A stretch of DNA of 64,000 nucleotides from contig CAMZJA010000006.1 in NCBI GenBank assembly GCA_947307415.1, forward strand, positions 1-64,000, given 5' to 3'. Source of the DNA: an uncultured Bacteroidales bacterium. GTDB lineage: Bacteria > Bacteroidota > Bacteroidia > Bacteroidales > F082. The number at the start of each line of letters is the position of its first letter. Position 1 is the stretch's first letter. Below, in pieces: positions 35,995 to 43,729 of the stretch. The notes beneath the pieces are model-generated. The model was not told where the DNA came from. It made no database searches and saw nothing but the letters and a program-made list of their open reading frames with translations. A program made the translations under genes and the position numbers.

Positions 35995-36025
35995 TTGTAT
36001 ATCAATCAATTTTTTTGTATTTTTG
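35995..36025 (+). promoter_or_regulatory. Promoter of the composite FISUMP protein gene
   Basis: TTG at 35995-35997, a 20-nt spacer and TATTTTTG at 36018-36025. The message would have an untranslated leader of about 210 nt. Confidence 0.75.
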
Positions 36026-36031
36026 CACCCG

Positions 36032-36240
36032 CTTATGAGCACTGTTAACTTACTATATAACCACGCATCGAAAACGATTAATGCTACCTCTATTGGGGGG
36101 GGGCAACACGTTGATTTTCAATTAGTTACAAATAATTTATTTCATACATCCAAAGGCTGCAATTTGTATTGCGGCCTCGATTTGTTTTGTCAAAAATTCA
36201 AATAATTTTAATAAAAAAACGTAAAAATCAACTAAAAACA
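36032..36240 (+). other. Long 5' leader with a G9 run and a terminator-like hairpin
   Basis: This stretch has no convincing gene. It contains nine consecutive G residues (36095-36103). A 10-bp hairpin (AGGCTGCAAT 36154-36163, loop TTGT, ATTGCGGCCT 36168-36177, with one G-U pair) is followed by a T-rich run (TTTGTTTTG). It could be an attenuator or simply a leader. I see no known riboswitch consensus. Confidence 0.45.
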
Positions 36241-38211
36241 ATGAAAAAAACTACAACTATGAAAGCCTTTGCGCTTTCGCTGGCAATGGCACTCGGTATG
36301 CTGTTGCCGACAACAACCAACGCACAGAACGACGGATTCTTCCGTGGCAACATGGACAACTATGAAAACCGTGATGCTGGTATTAATAGCAATGATGGTG
36401 CTGGCATTTCCAACTGGGGCATCGGCGAAGAAGTGCCTCTCGGTAGCGGTTTGCTGGTTTTGGCGGCTGCCGGCGCAGGTTATGCAGCAATGCGTCGCAA
36501 ACGCAACAAAAGAGGTGTTGCTTTGATTATCGCTCTTGCTATGATTCTAACGATGAGCAACTGCAAAAAGAATGTTGAGACAATTAGCAATGTGACTTCA
36601 AACGGAGTACAAATCACATTGGATGTTGACGGTGGCTCAAAAGTTAACGTTAATCCTACAGGAGGTGAAACATTCGCCACTGTCGATTTCGAATCTGGCG
36701 ACATTATCTATGTTGGCAACAATGGTCATTATTGCGGATACCTCGAGCATAATGGTACTTATTTCACGGGCAGCATAGATGAAACAAATCTGAGCAACGA
36801 CGACTACCTGCACTTCTATTTCATTGGTAACAAGGGAAAGACTTCACAGCCTTCTAGTGTGAGCATCACCGACCAGACATCGAAATATCCAGTGATTTCG
36901 TATGCACACTCCAAAAAATTATACTATGGCGCTGGGTCATATACTGCAAAACTGGAGAACTATTGCGCTATTGCAAAATTCCCACTTTCTGGCAGTGGTA
37001 CGAATAACGCCGTCTATGTTAGAGGTATGTATAACACTGTTACAGTAAATTTCGCTGCCAACAACTATGCAAGTTCAACCACTGGTAGTCCGTATTCTTT
37101 CTCGAAAGAAGGCAATGGCACGATAAGGCTGCATTCGGAGAATGCGACGGAGAAATGGGCTATCCTGCTCAAACAAGATGCTGTTACAGCCGATTTACTT
37201 GCTGACGGCTTTGAGGCGACTACCGTGAGCGTTCCTGCAATAGTGTCGAACACATATCATGCCAATGACATTGCAGCCGCTTCACTCACAGCAGGCAGCA
37301 AGGTTTGCTATTCTTTTACTTCTGACGACAAAGGTTCTGTAATACGCTTTTCCAAAGGCAACCTTCAATACCTTGGCACTGGCACATCTGGAAAAGAGAC
37401 ACCGAAATGGCGTTTCGCTGACAACCAGTGGGACTATATGGGCGACGGTCCTACTAGTGGCACTGCAAATCAGGGCAATGTTGCCATAGACGGATACTCC
37501 GCATACAATACAGGTACACCTACCGATGACGACATGGCTGCTGCAAGAGACTTGTTCGGATGGGGTACCAGCGGCATAAGCGGATACACACCGATAGCCA
37601 CATGCTACCAGCCATGGAGCACAAGCACAAACAACGACGATTACAAACCTTATGGATCGACCAGTATGAATCTGTATGACGGTGGTTCCAACAAAGGCAA
37701 GGCTGACTGGGGCTACAACGCGATATCAAACGGTGGCAACACTCAAAATTTCGGTTGGCGCACACTCACCAGCGCCGAGTGGACGTATTTGTTTAACACC
37801 CGCAGCAACACGACGGTGAACGAGACCAAAGATGCAAGGTTCACCAAGGCGGCTATAACGACTCCAGGCAGTACTACTGTCAATGGTTTGATAATATTCC
37901 CAGACAGCTATTCTGGCGGCACTCCATCGGGTGTGACATGGGGCGCCATCAACGGCACAAGCAATGGCTACACCACGACATGTACTGCCAATGGATGGGC
38001 AGCTCTCGAAGCTGCGGGTTGTGTGTTCTTGCCAGCCGCAGGCCGCCGGGAAGGTTCTTCGGTGGACTATGCGGATTCCTACGGGCGCTACTGGTCGAGT
38101 ACTTATATAAATAGCAACGATGCGAACATCGTGAACATCCGTGCGAACTATTTGAATCCACAGAGCAACAACCCCCGTTACCGCGGGTTATCGGTGCGTC
38201 TCGTCTTCTAA
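36241..38211 (+). CDS. Composite secreted protein: anchor-like N-terminus, lipoprotein signal, C-terminal FISUMP/DUF1566-like domain
   Basis: 656 residues from ATG 36241; the frame is open upstream to 36169 but that is leader. The order is unusual. A signal peptide (1-28, TTTNAQ) leads into a short Asn/Asp-rich stretch, then a VPLGSGLLVLAAAGAGYAA membrane segment with a following MRRKRNKR (66-91). This resembles the C-terminal anchor of small Bacteroidales proteins. A second hydrophobic stretch and a lipobox-like LTMSNC (Cys108) come next. Then follow a beta-rich, fimbrillin-like region (~110-370) and a FISUMP domain (~375-656) whose last 42 residues (RYWSSTY...SVRLVF) resemble the variable tail of DGR targets. 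The function is unknown; a surface ligand-binding role is inferred. It ends at a strong terminator. Confidence 0.7.
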   Translation: MKKTTTMKAFALSLAMALGMLLPTTTNAQNDGFFRGNMDNYENRDAGINSNDGAGISNWGIGEEVPLGSGLLVLAAAGAGYAAMRRKRNKRGVALIIALAMILTMSNCKKNVETISNVTSNGVQITLDVDGGSKVNVNPTGGETFATVDFESGDIIYVGNNGHYCGYLEHNGTYFTGSIDETNLSNDDYLHFYFIGNKGKTSQPSSVSITDQTSKYPVISYAHSKKLYYGAGSYTAKLENYCAIAKFPLSGSGTNNAVYVRGMYNTVTVNFAANNYASSTTGSPYSFSKEGNGTIRLHSENATEKWAILLKQDAVTADLLADGFEATTVSVPAIVSNTYHANDIAAASLTAGSKVCYSFTSDDKGSVIRFSKGNLQYLGTGTSGKETPKWRFADNQWDYMGDGPTSGTANQGNVAIDGYSAYNTGTPTDDDMAAARDLFGWGTSGISGYTPIATCYQPWSTSTNNDDYKPYGSTSMNLYDGGSNKGKADWGYNAISNGGNTQNFGWRTLTSAEWTYLFNTRSNTTVNETKDARFTKAAITTPGSTTVNGLIIFPDSYSGGTPSGVTWGAINGTSNGYTTTCTANGWAALEAAGCVFLPAAGRREGSSVDYADSYGRYWSSTYINSNDANIVNIRANYLNPQSNNPRYRGLSVRLVF

Positions 38212-38243
38212 TTCGTTTTGAATTACCTAATAATTATACAAAT

Positions 38244-38282
38244 CTCCGGCTCATGCATCGCAAGCGCCGGAGGTTTTTTTTT
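38244..38282 (+). terminator. Rho-independent terminator
   Basis: CTCCGGC (38244-38250) pairs with GCCGGAG (38266-38272) across a 15-nt loop, followed by nine T residues. Confidence 0.9.
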
Positions 38283-38390
38283 ATGCGACAAAAAATTTTT
38301 CATCAAGAGGCTGCCGGTATGAAAATTATTTGTAATTTTGCAGCGTGAAAATGCCAGTGGCATGTGCAGCTTTGCCTTAATTGCTGGTGG

Positions 38391-38843
38391 TTATAGCACT
38401 TCCACCATCTGCTGTTTTTCATCGTACGCCGTCAGAACCCAGTTTTTGTCGGCTATTTTTTTGCCTTTCTCCCGAAAATTCTTTCTGACAGTCACAATCT
38501 TGTTTCCAATTTGAAAGACCGCCTTATCTACATTTTCGAAAACAGTTCTGCCCGATTCGATGATTTCTTTAATTTGGCAAGCCGCATCTTCAACGTTGAC
38601 GAAACTCTTTTCATTGCCGATGTGTTTCAGAAGAATGTGTTTAAATCCGCCGTTTTCGTTGCCCCAAACAAGATCAATATCACCAAAACTTTCCCGATGA
38701 AACACAGCTATCAAATCACCGTCTTCGTGAGTAATTAAGAATTCAAAAGCCTCTTTGGCTTTTCCTTTAAATTGTCTGTAAATCGGACCGAAAACCCCAG
38801 TCTCGGTTTTTGTGTTATTAGCATCTAATTTATTTTCATTCAT
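38391..38843 (-). CDS. Stand-alone PBECR/DUF3519-like nuclease-domain protein (candidate toxin)
   Basis: 150 residues, no signal peptide. The pattern GPIYRQFKGKAKEAFEFL, ESFGDIDLVWG, GFKHILLKHI and NWVLTAYD matches the phage Barnase-EndoU-ColicinE5/D-RelE-like (PBECR, including DUF3519) family, normally found at the ends of phage or polymorphic-toxin polyproteins. Conserved His residues in AVFHRES and FKHILLKH could be catalytic. Here it stands alone with its own promoter (38984-38954) and no phage gene or obvious antitoxin beside it. It may be a solitary toxin, a degraded remnant of a larger element, or a domesticated RNase. The family call is from memory of motifs. Confidence 0.6.
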   Translation of the reverse strand: MNENKLDANNTKTETGVFGPIYRQFKGKAKEAFEFLITHEDGDLIAVFHRESFGDIDLVWGNENGGFKHILLKHIGNEKSFVNVEDAACQIKEIIESGRTVFENVDKAVFQIGNKIVTVRKNFREKGKKIADKNWVLTAYDEKQQMVEVL

Positions 38844-38953
38844 ACATTATAAAATTTATTAACCAATACAAATCCTTTTCGCCGTAAATGCTATTCCATT
38901 TTCATACATTAAAGTTTACGATGCTCTTTTGTTTCTTGATCCGAAATAAGCTG

Positions 38954-38984
38954 CAAAAATATAATGAAATTTTATACCGGTCAA
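38954..38984 (-). promoter_or_regulatory. Promoter of the PBECR-like gene
   Basis: On the minus strand TTG (38984-38982), a 20-nt spacer and TATTTTTG (38961-38954). The leader would be about 100 nt. Confidence 0.75.
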
Positions 38985-39002
38985 GCAAAAAAATCCTGAA
39001 TT

Positions 39003-39118
39003 TTTTTAACATTTGAGGCCTGAAATGTTAAAAATTTTTAACAATGTTAATGAATTTTAACATTTTAACTCATTTGGGATAAGAATAATTGGTTTTTATC
39101 CTGTTAATCTTGTTAATC
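39003..39118. repeat. TTAACA/TGTTAA-rich spacer with inverted repeats
   Basis: The 385-nt region 38844-39228 holds no gene beyond two divergent promoters. Its middle has 12-bp inverted arms TTTTTAACATTT (39003-39014) and AAATGTTAAAAA (39023-39034) around the palindromic loop GAGGCCTG. Further TTAACA and TGTTAA units extend to about 39068. A CCTGTTAATCTTGTTAATCC direct repeat (about 39099-39118) follows. Confidence 0.6.
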
Positions 39119-39163
39119 CTGTCTTGACAAGTTTAATTCCCGTCTTTTTTTGTCAAAAAAAAC

Positions 39164-39194
39164 TTGCATTTCTAAAAAACTTGTCATATATTTG
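39164..39194 (+). promoter_or_regulatory. Promoter of the glycogen/alpha-glucan cluster
   Basis: TTG at 39164-39166, a 20-nt spacer and TATATTTG at 39187-39194, 34 nt before the start codon of the debranching enzyme. Confidence 0.75.
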
Positions 39195-39228
39195 CAGTTT
39201 CATAATTTGGATAAAAAGTTTTTGTAAC

Positions 39229-41244
39229 ATGGCATATATCTCTTTTGACAAACGGCAACTGGTGAACCTCGAGTTCACGATGAACAAGGAGATTCTGCGC
39301 TCCAACCGGTCGGGAGCATTCTACAACACCACGATAATCGGCTGTAACACAAGGAAATACCACGGACTACTGGTGGTTCCACAGCCTCAGCTCGACAACA
39401 ACAACCACGTGCTGCTGTCACAACTCGACGAGACAATTATCGCTAACAAAGAAGAGTTCCACCTCGGTGTGCACGAATATAAGGACGGCACTGTGGCACC
39501 TCGCGGACACAAATACCTGCGCGAGTTCACTGCCGAACCGATACCGAAGCTGAAATACCGCGTCGGCAGCTCTATTTTAACAAAAGAATATATCTTCGAG
39601 GAAAAAGAACCCCGAATCCTTATCCGCTACACACTCGAAGAGGCGATGCAGCCTATAACGTTGCGACTCATGCCGTTCCTCGCATTCCGTAACGTGCACA
39701 TGCTCACGCACGAGAACTATACGGCAAACCGGAAATACACTCCGATAAAAAACGGAGCAGCATGGCAGATGTATGAAAACTACGACACCTTGTGCCTGCA
39801 GATCTCGAAATCAACGGAATATACACATTGCCCGATGTGGTATAAAGACGAATTTTACATCCGCGAGTTTGAGCGCGGCTACGATGCCGTCGAAGACCTC
39901 TATGTGCCAGGTTTCTTTGAGATAGCGATGAGGAAAGGCGACTGCATAGTGGTGTCGGCAGGAGTGGAGGAGAAGAACCCCGCTATGTTTAAGAAACAGT
40001 TTGAAAATCAGATAGAACACCGTATTCCGCGCGACAGCTTCGTGCATTGTTTGCAGAACTCAGCGCAGCAGTTTATAATAAAAGGAGAGAAGGGGACACG
40101 CATGTTCGCCGGCTTCCCGTGGTTTGGATCATGCAGCCGCGACACCTTCCTGTCATTGCCGGGAATCTGTCTGGCAAATAACGACGAAAAGACGTTCAAA
40201 GAGTTGCTGAAATACTTCATCGAGAGGATGCAAGGGGCGTTCTTCCCGCATAAATACTACCAAAAGAGCCTCTATTACACGGCAGTCGACTCACCGCTGT
40301 GGTTCTTCGTGGATCTTCAGAAATACGAGTCAATGCTGGGCAAAGATAGAAAAGCGATATGGCGTGAATACGGCAACGTAATAACAACCATACTCGACAG
40401 TTTCATCAACGGCACCGACTTCAATGTGAAGGCGCAGGACAACGGTTTGCTTTATGCCGGCAACGAAAACCTCGCTTTAACTTGGATGAATGTGTTCTGC
40501 GACGGCAAGCCGTGGACGCCGAGAACGGGATATGCCATCGAGGTTAATGGATTGTGGTACAACGCCTTACGCTATGGCGTGGAGCTTCTGAAGGCAGCCG
40601 ACAAGAAGAACATGCATCTAAATACTTGGCAGTATATCGCCGACAAGGTTGAGAAATCGTTCCTGCCAATGTTTTATGATGAAAAGAACAATATGTTCTA
40701 CGATTTCGTGAACGAGAAGGAGAAGAACAATATGGTGCGCCCGAACATGCTTCTGGCAGGCTCGTTGCGTTATTCGCCACTCGACGACAAGATGAAGAAA
40801 CGCATCTTGGATATTACACGTTCTGAGTTGCTGACAATCAGAGGATTACGTTCGCTGTCGCCACGCGATGAGCATTATCGTGGCGTGACCATCGGCAATC
40901 ACCGCGAGCGCGAGCAGGCATATCATATGGGAACCGTATTTCCTTGGTTGATAATGCCTTACGTTGATTTGTGCGTCCGTATTTATGGTAGGACAGCACT
41001 TCCTTATCTAGAGGATTTGTACACCGGCTTTGAAAATGCCATCTTCGAGAACGGCATCGGCAGCATCTCGGAGATTTACGACGGCAATCCGCCTCATGAG
41101 GCACGTGGCTGCATCTCGCAATCGACGAGCGTGGCGGCGCTGCTGTATCTGAATCATGTGATTAATTATCTGAAGAATGATGACCCGTTGTATGCGATTC
41201 ATCATGTCTTTGGTGATAATAATTCAAAAAATACAAAACTATGA
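39229..41244 (+). CDS. Glycogen debranching enzyme (amylo-alpha-1,6-glucosidase family)
   Basis: 671 residues from ATG 39229, just after the promoter. The N-terminal beta-sandwich domain of bacterial GDE (about 1-270, RSGAFYNTTIIGCNTRKYHGLLV) is followed by an alpha/alpha-barrel catalytic domain (about 300-650). The latter shows FPWFGSCSRDTFLSLPG, GNENLALTWMN and RGCISQSTSVAALL. It hydrolyses alpha-1,6 branches of glycogen-like glucans in the cytoplasm. It opens a cluster of alpha-glucan genes and overlaps the next one by 4 nt (ATGA). Confidence 0.92.
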   Translation: MAYISFDKRQLVNLEFTMNKEILRSNRSGAFYNTTIIGCNTRKYHGLLVVPQPQLDNNNHVLLSQLDETIIANKEEFHLGVHEYKDGTVAPRGHKYLREFTAEPIPKLKYRVGSSILTKEYIFEEKEPRILIRYTLEEAMQPITLRLMPFLAFRNVHMLTHENYTANRKYTPIKNGAAWQMYENYDTLCLQISKSTEYTHCPMWYKDEFYIREFERGYDAVEDLYVPGFFEIAMRKGDCIVVSAGVEEKNPAMFKKQFENQIEHRIPRDSFVHCLQNSAQQFIIKGEKGTRMFAGFPWFGSCSRDTFLSLPGICLANNDEKTFKELLKYFIERMQGAFFPHKYYQKSLYYTAVDSPLWFFVDLQKYESMLGKDRKAIWREYGNVITTILDSFINGTDFNVKAQDNGLLYAGNENLALTWMNVFCDGKPWTPRTGYAIEVNGLWYNALRYGVELLKAADKKNMHLNTWQYIADKVEKSFLPMFYDEKNNMFYDFVNEKEKNNMVRPNMLLAGSLRYSPLDDKMKKRILDITRSELLTIRGLRSLSPRDEHYRGVTIGNHREREQAYHMGTVFPWLIMPYVDLCVRIYGRTALPYLEDLYTGFENAIFENGIGSISEIYDGNPPHEARGCISQSTSVAALLYLNHVINYLKNDDPLYAIHHVFGDNNSKNTKL

Positions 41245-42533
41245 GAGTCTTGATGTTTGGTTGGGAGTTCCCGCCTCATATCACGGGCGGTCTCGGTACA
41301 GCATGCTTCGGCATGACAAAAGGTCTCGCCAAGAACGGCGTGGAGGTGCTCTTTGTGGTGCCTAAGGCGCATGGCGACGAGGATCAAACCAGTGTGCGTC
41401 TGCTCAACGCCAGCGACGTGACGGTCGACATCGACCATGAGACGGAGCGAAGCTATTGGGACAGAGTGCAATACATGGAAATAGGATCCAACATCATACC
41501 TTACGTTGGACCTGAGCAGTATGAGCTGATGTTTGAGGAACAGCGTCATGCCACTCGAGGCTTCCGTAGCTCGGTGTTTGCGCCTAGATACGAGTTTTCT
41601 GGCAAATACGGCGCTAACCTCATGGAAGAGGTGGCACGTTACGCCCTGATAGGCTCGTCGATCGCCACGAAATATGATTTCGATGTCATCCATGCGCACG
41701 ACTGGCTCACATATTCGGCAGGCATCGCCGCGAAAGAGACGACAGGCAAGCCTCTGGTGGTGCACATGCACGCCACTGAGTTTGACCGCTCGGGCGAAAA
41801 CATCAACACCGACGTGTACGCTATCGAGAAACGAGGCATGGAGGCGGCCGACATAGTCATCACAGTGAGCGACTGGACACGTAACATCGTCATCGAGAAA
41901 TACGGCATCAATCCTGATAAGGTCATCACCGTGCATAACGCTGTTGAGCCAAGCGACAAATCGCTCGACGAATACGAGCGCAGCGGCCTGAAAAACAAGG
42001 TGGTGACGTTCCTTGGACGTATCACCTACCAGAAAGGCCCGGAATACTTCGTTGAAGCAGCATACAAGATTCTGCAGGTCGACCCGAGCATACATTTCGT
42101 GATGGCCGGCACAGGAGATCTTCTGCAAAAGATGATAAAACGTGTGGCGCAGCTTAAGATCGGAGCTAATTTCCACTTCACAGGCTTCCTCAAAGGCAAC
42201 GACGTCGACCAGATGTTCGCCATGACCGATGTCTTTGTAATGCCTTCAATATCAGAGCCTTTCGGCATCGTACCGCTTGAGGCGATGCGTCTGAAGGTGC
42301 CAGTGGTAATCTCGAAGCAGTCGGGAGTGTCGGAGGTTGTGGAGCATGCCTTGAAGGTCGATTTCTGGGACATCAACGGACTCGCCGACGCTATCTACGG
42401 ACTCTGCAAATACAAAGCCGTGAGCGACGTCTTCCGTAAGGAAGGAAAAGAAGAGGTCGATAACCTGAAATGGGAGTACGCCTCGAAGAAAATTAAGAAT
42501 GTATATGAATTGGCAATAAACAAAACTAGATAA
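41241..42533 (+). CDS. GT4-family glycosyltransferase, glycogen-synthase-like
   Basis: 430 residues. Landmarks are WEFPPHITGGLGTACFGMTKGL, DVIHAHDWLTYSAGIAAK, a donor domain from VTFLGRITYQKGPEYFVEA, and the E-x7-E segment SISEPFGIVPLEAMRLKVPVV. This is the GT4/GT5-like type often annotated as glycogen synthase in Bacteroidota. Translationally coupled to the debranching gene and followed by the GH57 gene after 1 nt, it is best read as an alpha-glucan synthase or primer-making enzyme; donor and product are inferred. Confidence 0.88.
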   Translation: MRVLMFGWEFPPHITGGLGTACFGMTKGLAKNGVEVLFVVPKAHGDEDQTSVRLLNASDVTVDIDHETERSYWDRVQYMEIGSNIIPYVGPEQYELMFEEQRHATRGFRSSVFAPRYEFSGKYGANLMEEVARYALIGSSIATKYDFDVIHAHDWLTYSAGIAAKETTGKPLVVHMHATEFDRSGENINTDVYAIEKRGMEAADIVITVSDWTRNIVIEKYGINPDKVITVHNAVEPSDKSLDEYERSGLKNKVVTFLGRITYQKGPEYFVEAAYKILQVDPSIHFVMAGTGDLLQKMIKRVAQLKIGANFHFTGFLKGNDVDQMFAMTDVFVMPSISEPFGIVPLEAMRLKVPVVISKQSGVSEVVEHALKVDFWDINGLADAIYGLCKYKAVSDVFRKEGKEEVDNLKWEYASKKIKNVYELAINKTR

Positions 42534-42534
42534 T

Positions 42535-43665
42535 ATGAGGTCATTATGTTTCTATTTCCAAGTGCATCAGCCATATAGGCTTCGCACGTATCGTTTTTTC
42601 GATATCGGAAAGCGTCATTTCTACTATGACGAATATAACAACCGTATTGCGATGCAGCGTGTGGCTGAGCGTTGCTATCTTCCTATGAATCAATTATTTA
42701 TGAAGAAGATTGAACAGCTAGGCTCTAAAATGAAGTTCGCCATCTCCTTCTCGGGAACGGCAATTGAGCAGATGGAGGTGTATGCACCGTATGCTCTCGA
42801 AAGCTTCAAAAAACTCGTCGCGACAGGCAATGTGGAGGTGCTGGCTGAGACCTATTCGCATTCAGTGGCCTCGCTGATGAATAAAGACGCTTTCAAGATG
42901 GAAGTCGCTGAACATAAACGACTTATGAAAGACATCTTCAACGTCAGGACGAAGACTTTCCATAACACTGAGCTGATTTATTCCAATGAAATAGGTGCCG
43001 ACGTGGCTGAGATGGGCTTCGACCTCATCTTGACCGAAGGTGCCAAGCATGTGTTGGGCTGGAAGAGTCCTAACTACTTGTATGTTAACGCGATAAATCC
43101 TAAGATGAAGGTGATGTTGCGTAACTGGAAGATGAGCGACGAGATAGCTTTGAAGTTTGGAAATGAGAAATTCAATGTTGATGACTTCGTCAATTGGCTT
43201 AATTCGATTCCGAAGGAAGAGGAGATAGTGAACATTTTTATTGATTATGAGACATTTGGCGAAGGAAAGGATGCTTCGACAGGTATCTTCGATTTTATAA
43301 ATTATCTGCCTGAAGCTGTTTTGAAAAACACTGATTTTCAGTTTGTTACGCCTCATCATATTGCCGACAAGCTGCAGCCGACGGGAGTGTTCGACGCACC
43401 TATCCCGCTGTCGTGCTGCGACGAGGAACGCGACCTCTCGACATGGATGGGCAACGACATGCAGGACGACGCTCTGGCGACGTTGTACGGATGCTTCAAG
43501 AAGGTGAAAGCCTCTAAGGATGAAGAACTTATGCGCGACTGGAGAGCTTTGCAGGCCTCGGAAAACTTTGCCGCGATGTGCACTAAATATCCGAATGGCA
43601 CACCATACGACTACTACATTAATTACATGAATATTTTAACTGATTTTATTAACAGAATGAAATAG
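42535..43665 (+). CDS. GH57-family alpha-amylase/glucanotransferase-like enzyme
   Basis: 376 residues of the GH57 fold. HQPYRL is motif 1, the probable nucleophile Glu146 lies in TFHNTELIYSN, and the acid/base Asp237 lies in IFIDYETFGEG. Members are retaining alpha-1,4-glucanases, transferases or branching enzymes. Branching activity would be attractive because no glgB is seen nearby, but at 376 residues it is shorter than typical GH57 branching enzymes. It is the third gene of the cluster, with 1-nt spacing upstream. Confidence 0.88.
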   Translation: MRSLCFYFQVHQPYRLRTYRFFDIGKRHFYYDEYNNRIAMQRVAERCYLPMNQLFMKKIEQLGSKMKFAISFSGTAIEQMEVYAPYALESFKKLVATGNVEVLAETYSHSVASLMNKDAFKMEVAEHKRLMKDIFNVRTKTFHNTELIYSNEIGADVAEMGFDLILTEGAKHVLGWKSPNYLYVNAINPKMKVMLRNWKMSDEIALKFGNEKFNVDDFVNWLNSIPKEEEIVNIFIDYETFGEGKDASTGIFDFINYLPEAVLKNTDFQFVTPHHIADKLQPTGVFDAPIPLSCCDEERDLSTWMGNDMQDDALATLYGCFKKVKASKDEELMRDWRALQASENFAAMCTKYPNGTPYDYYINYMNILTDFINRMK

Positions 43666-43698
43666 TTATCAGTTGTTCAGTTGATTCTGACTATTGGT

Positions 43699-43726
43699 TA
43701 ACTGACTAACTGACTAACTGATTAAC
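43699..43726 (+). repeat. Tandem 8-mer TAACTGAC in an intergenic spacer
   Basis: TAACTGAC, TAACTGAC, TAACTGAT and a partial TAAC lie just upstream of the GT3-GT35 gene start and over its likely ribosome-binding region. Confidence 0.7.
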
Positions 43727-43729
43727 TTT

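Noticed and set aside
38212..39228. Search for a DGR template repeat or reverse transcriptase next to the FISUMP gene
   Set aside because: No second copy of the YWSST-encoding segment and no reverse transcriptase frame were found here or elsewhere in the window.
41202..42176. A 324-codon open frame on the minus strand
   Set aside because: It is antisense to the GT4 glycogen-synthase-like gene, whose protein has clear motifs. The minus frame gives a His/Arg/Val-rich sequence with no recognisable domain.
43699..43726. Tandem repeat considered as a CRISPR remnant
   Set aside because: The unit is 8 nt with no spacers between copies, and no cas gene is in the window.
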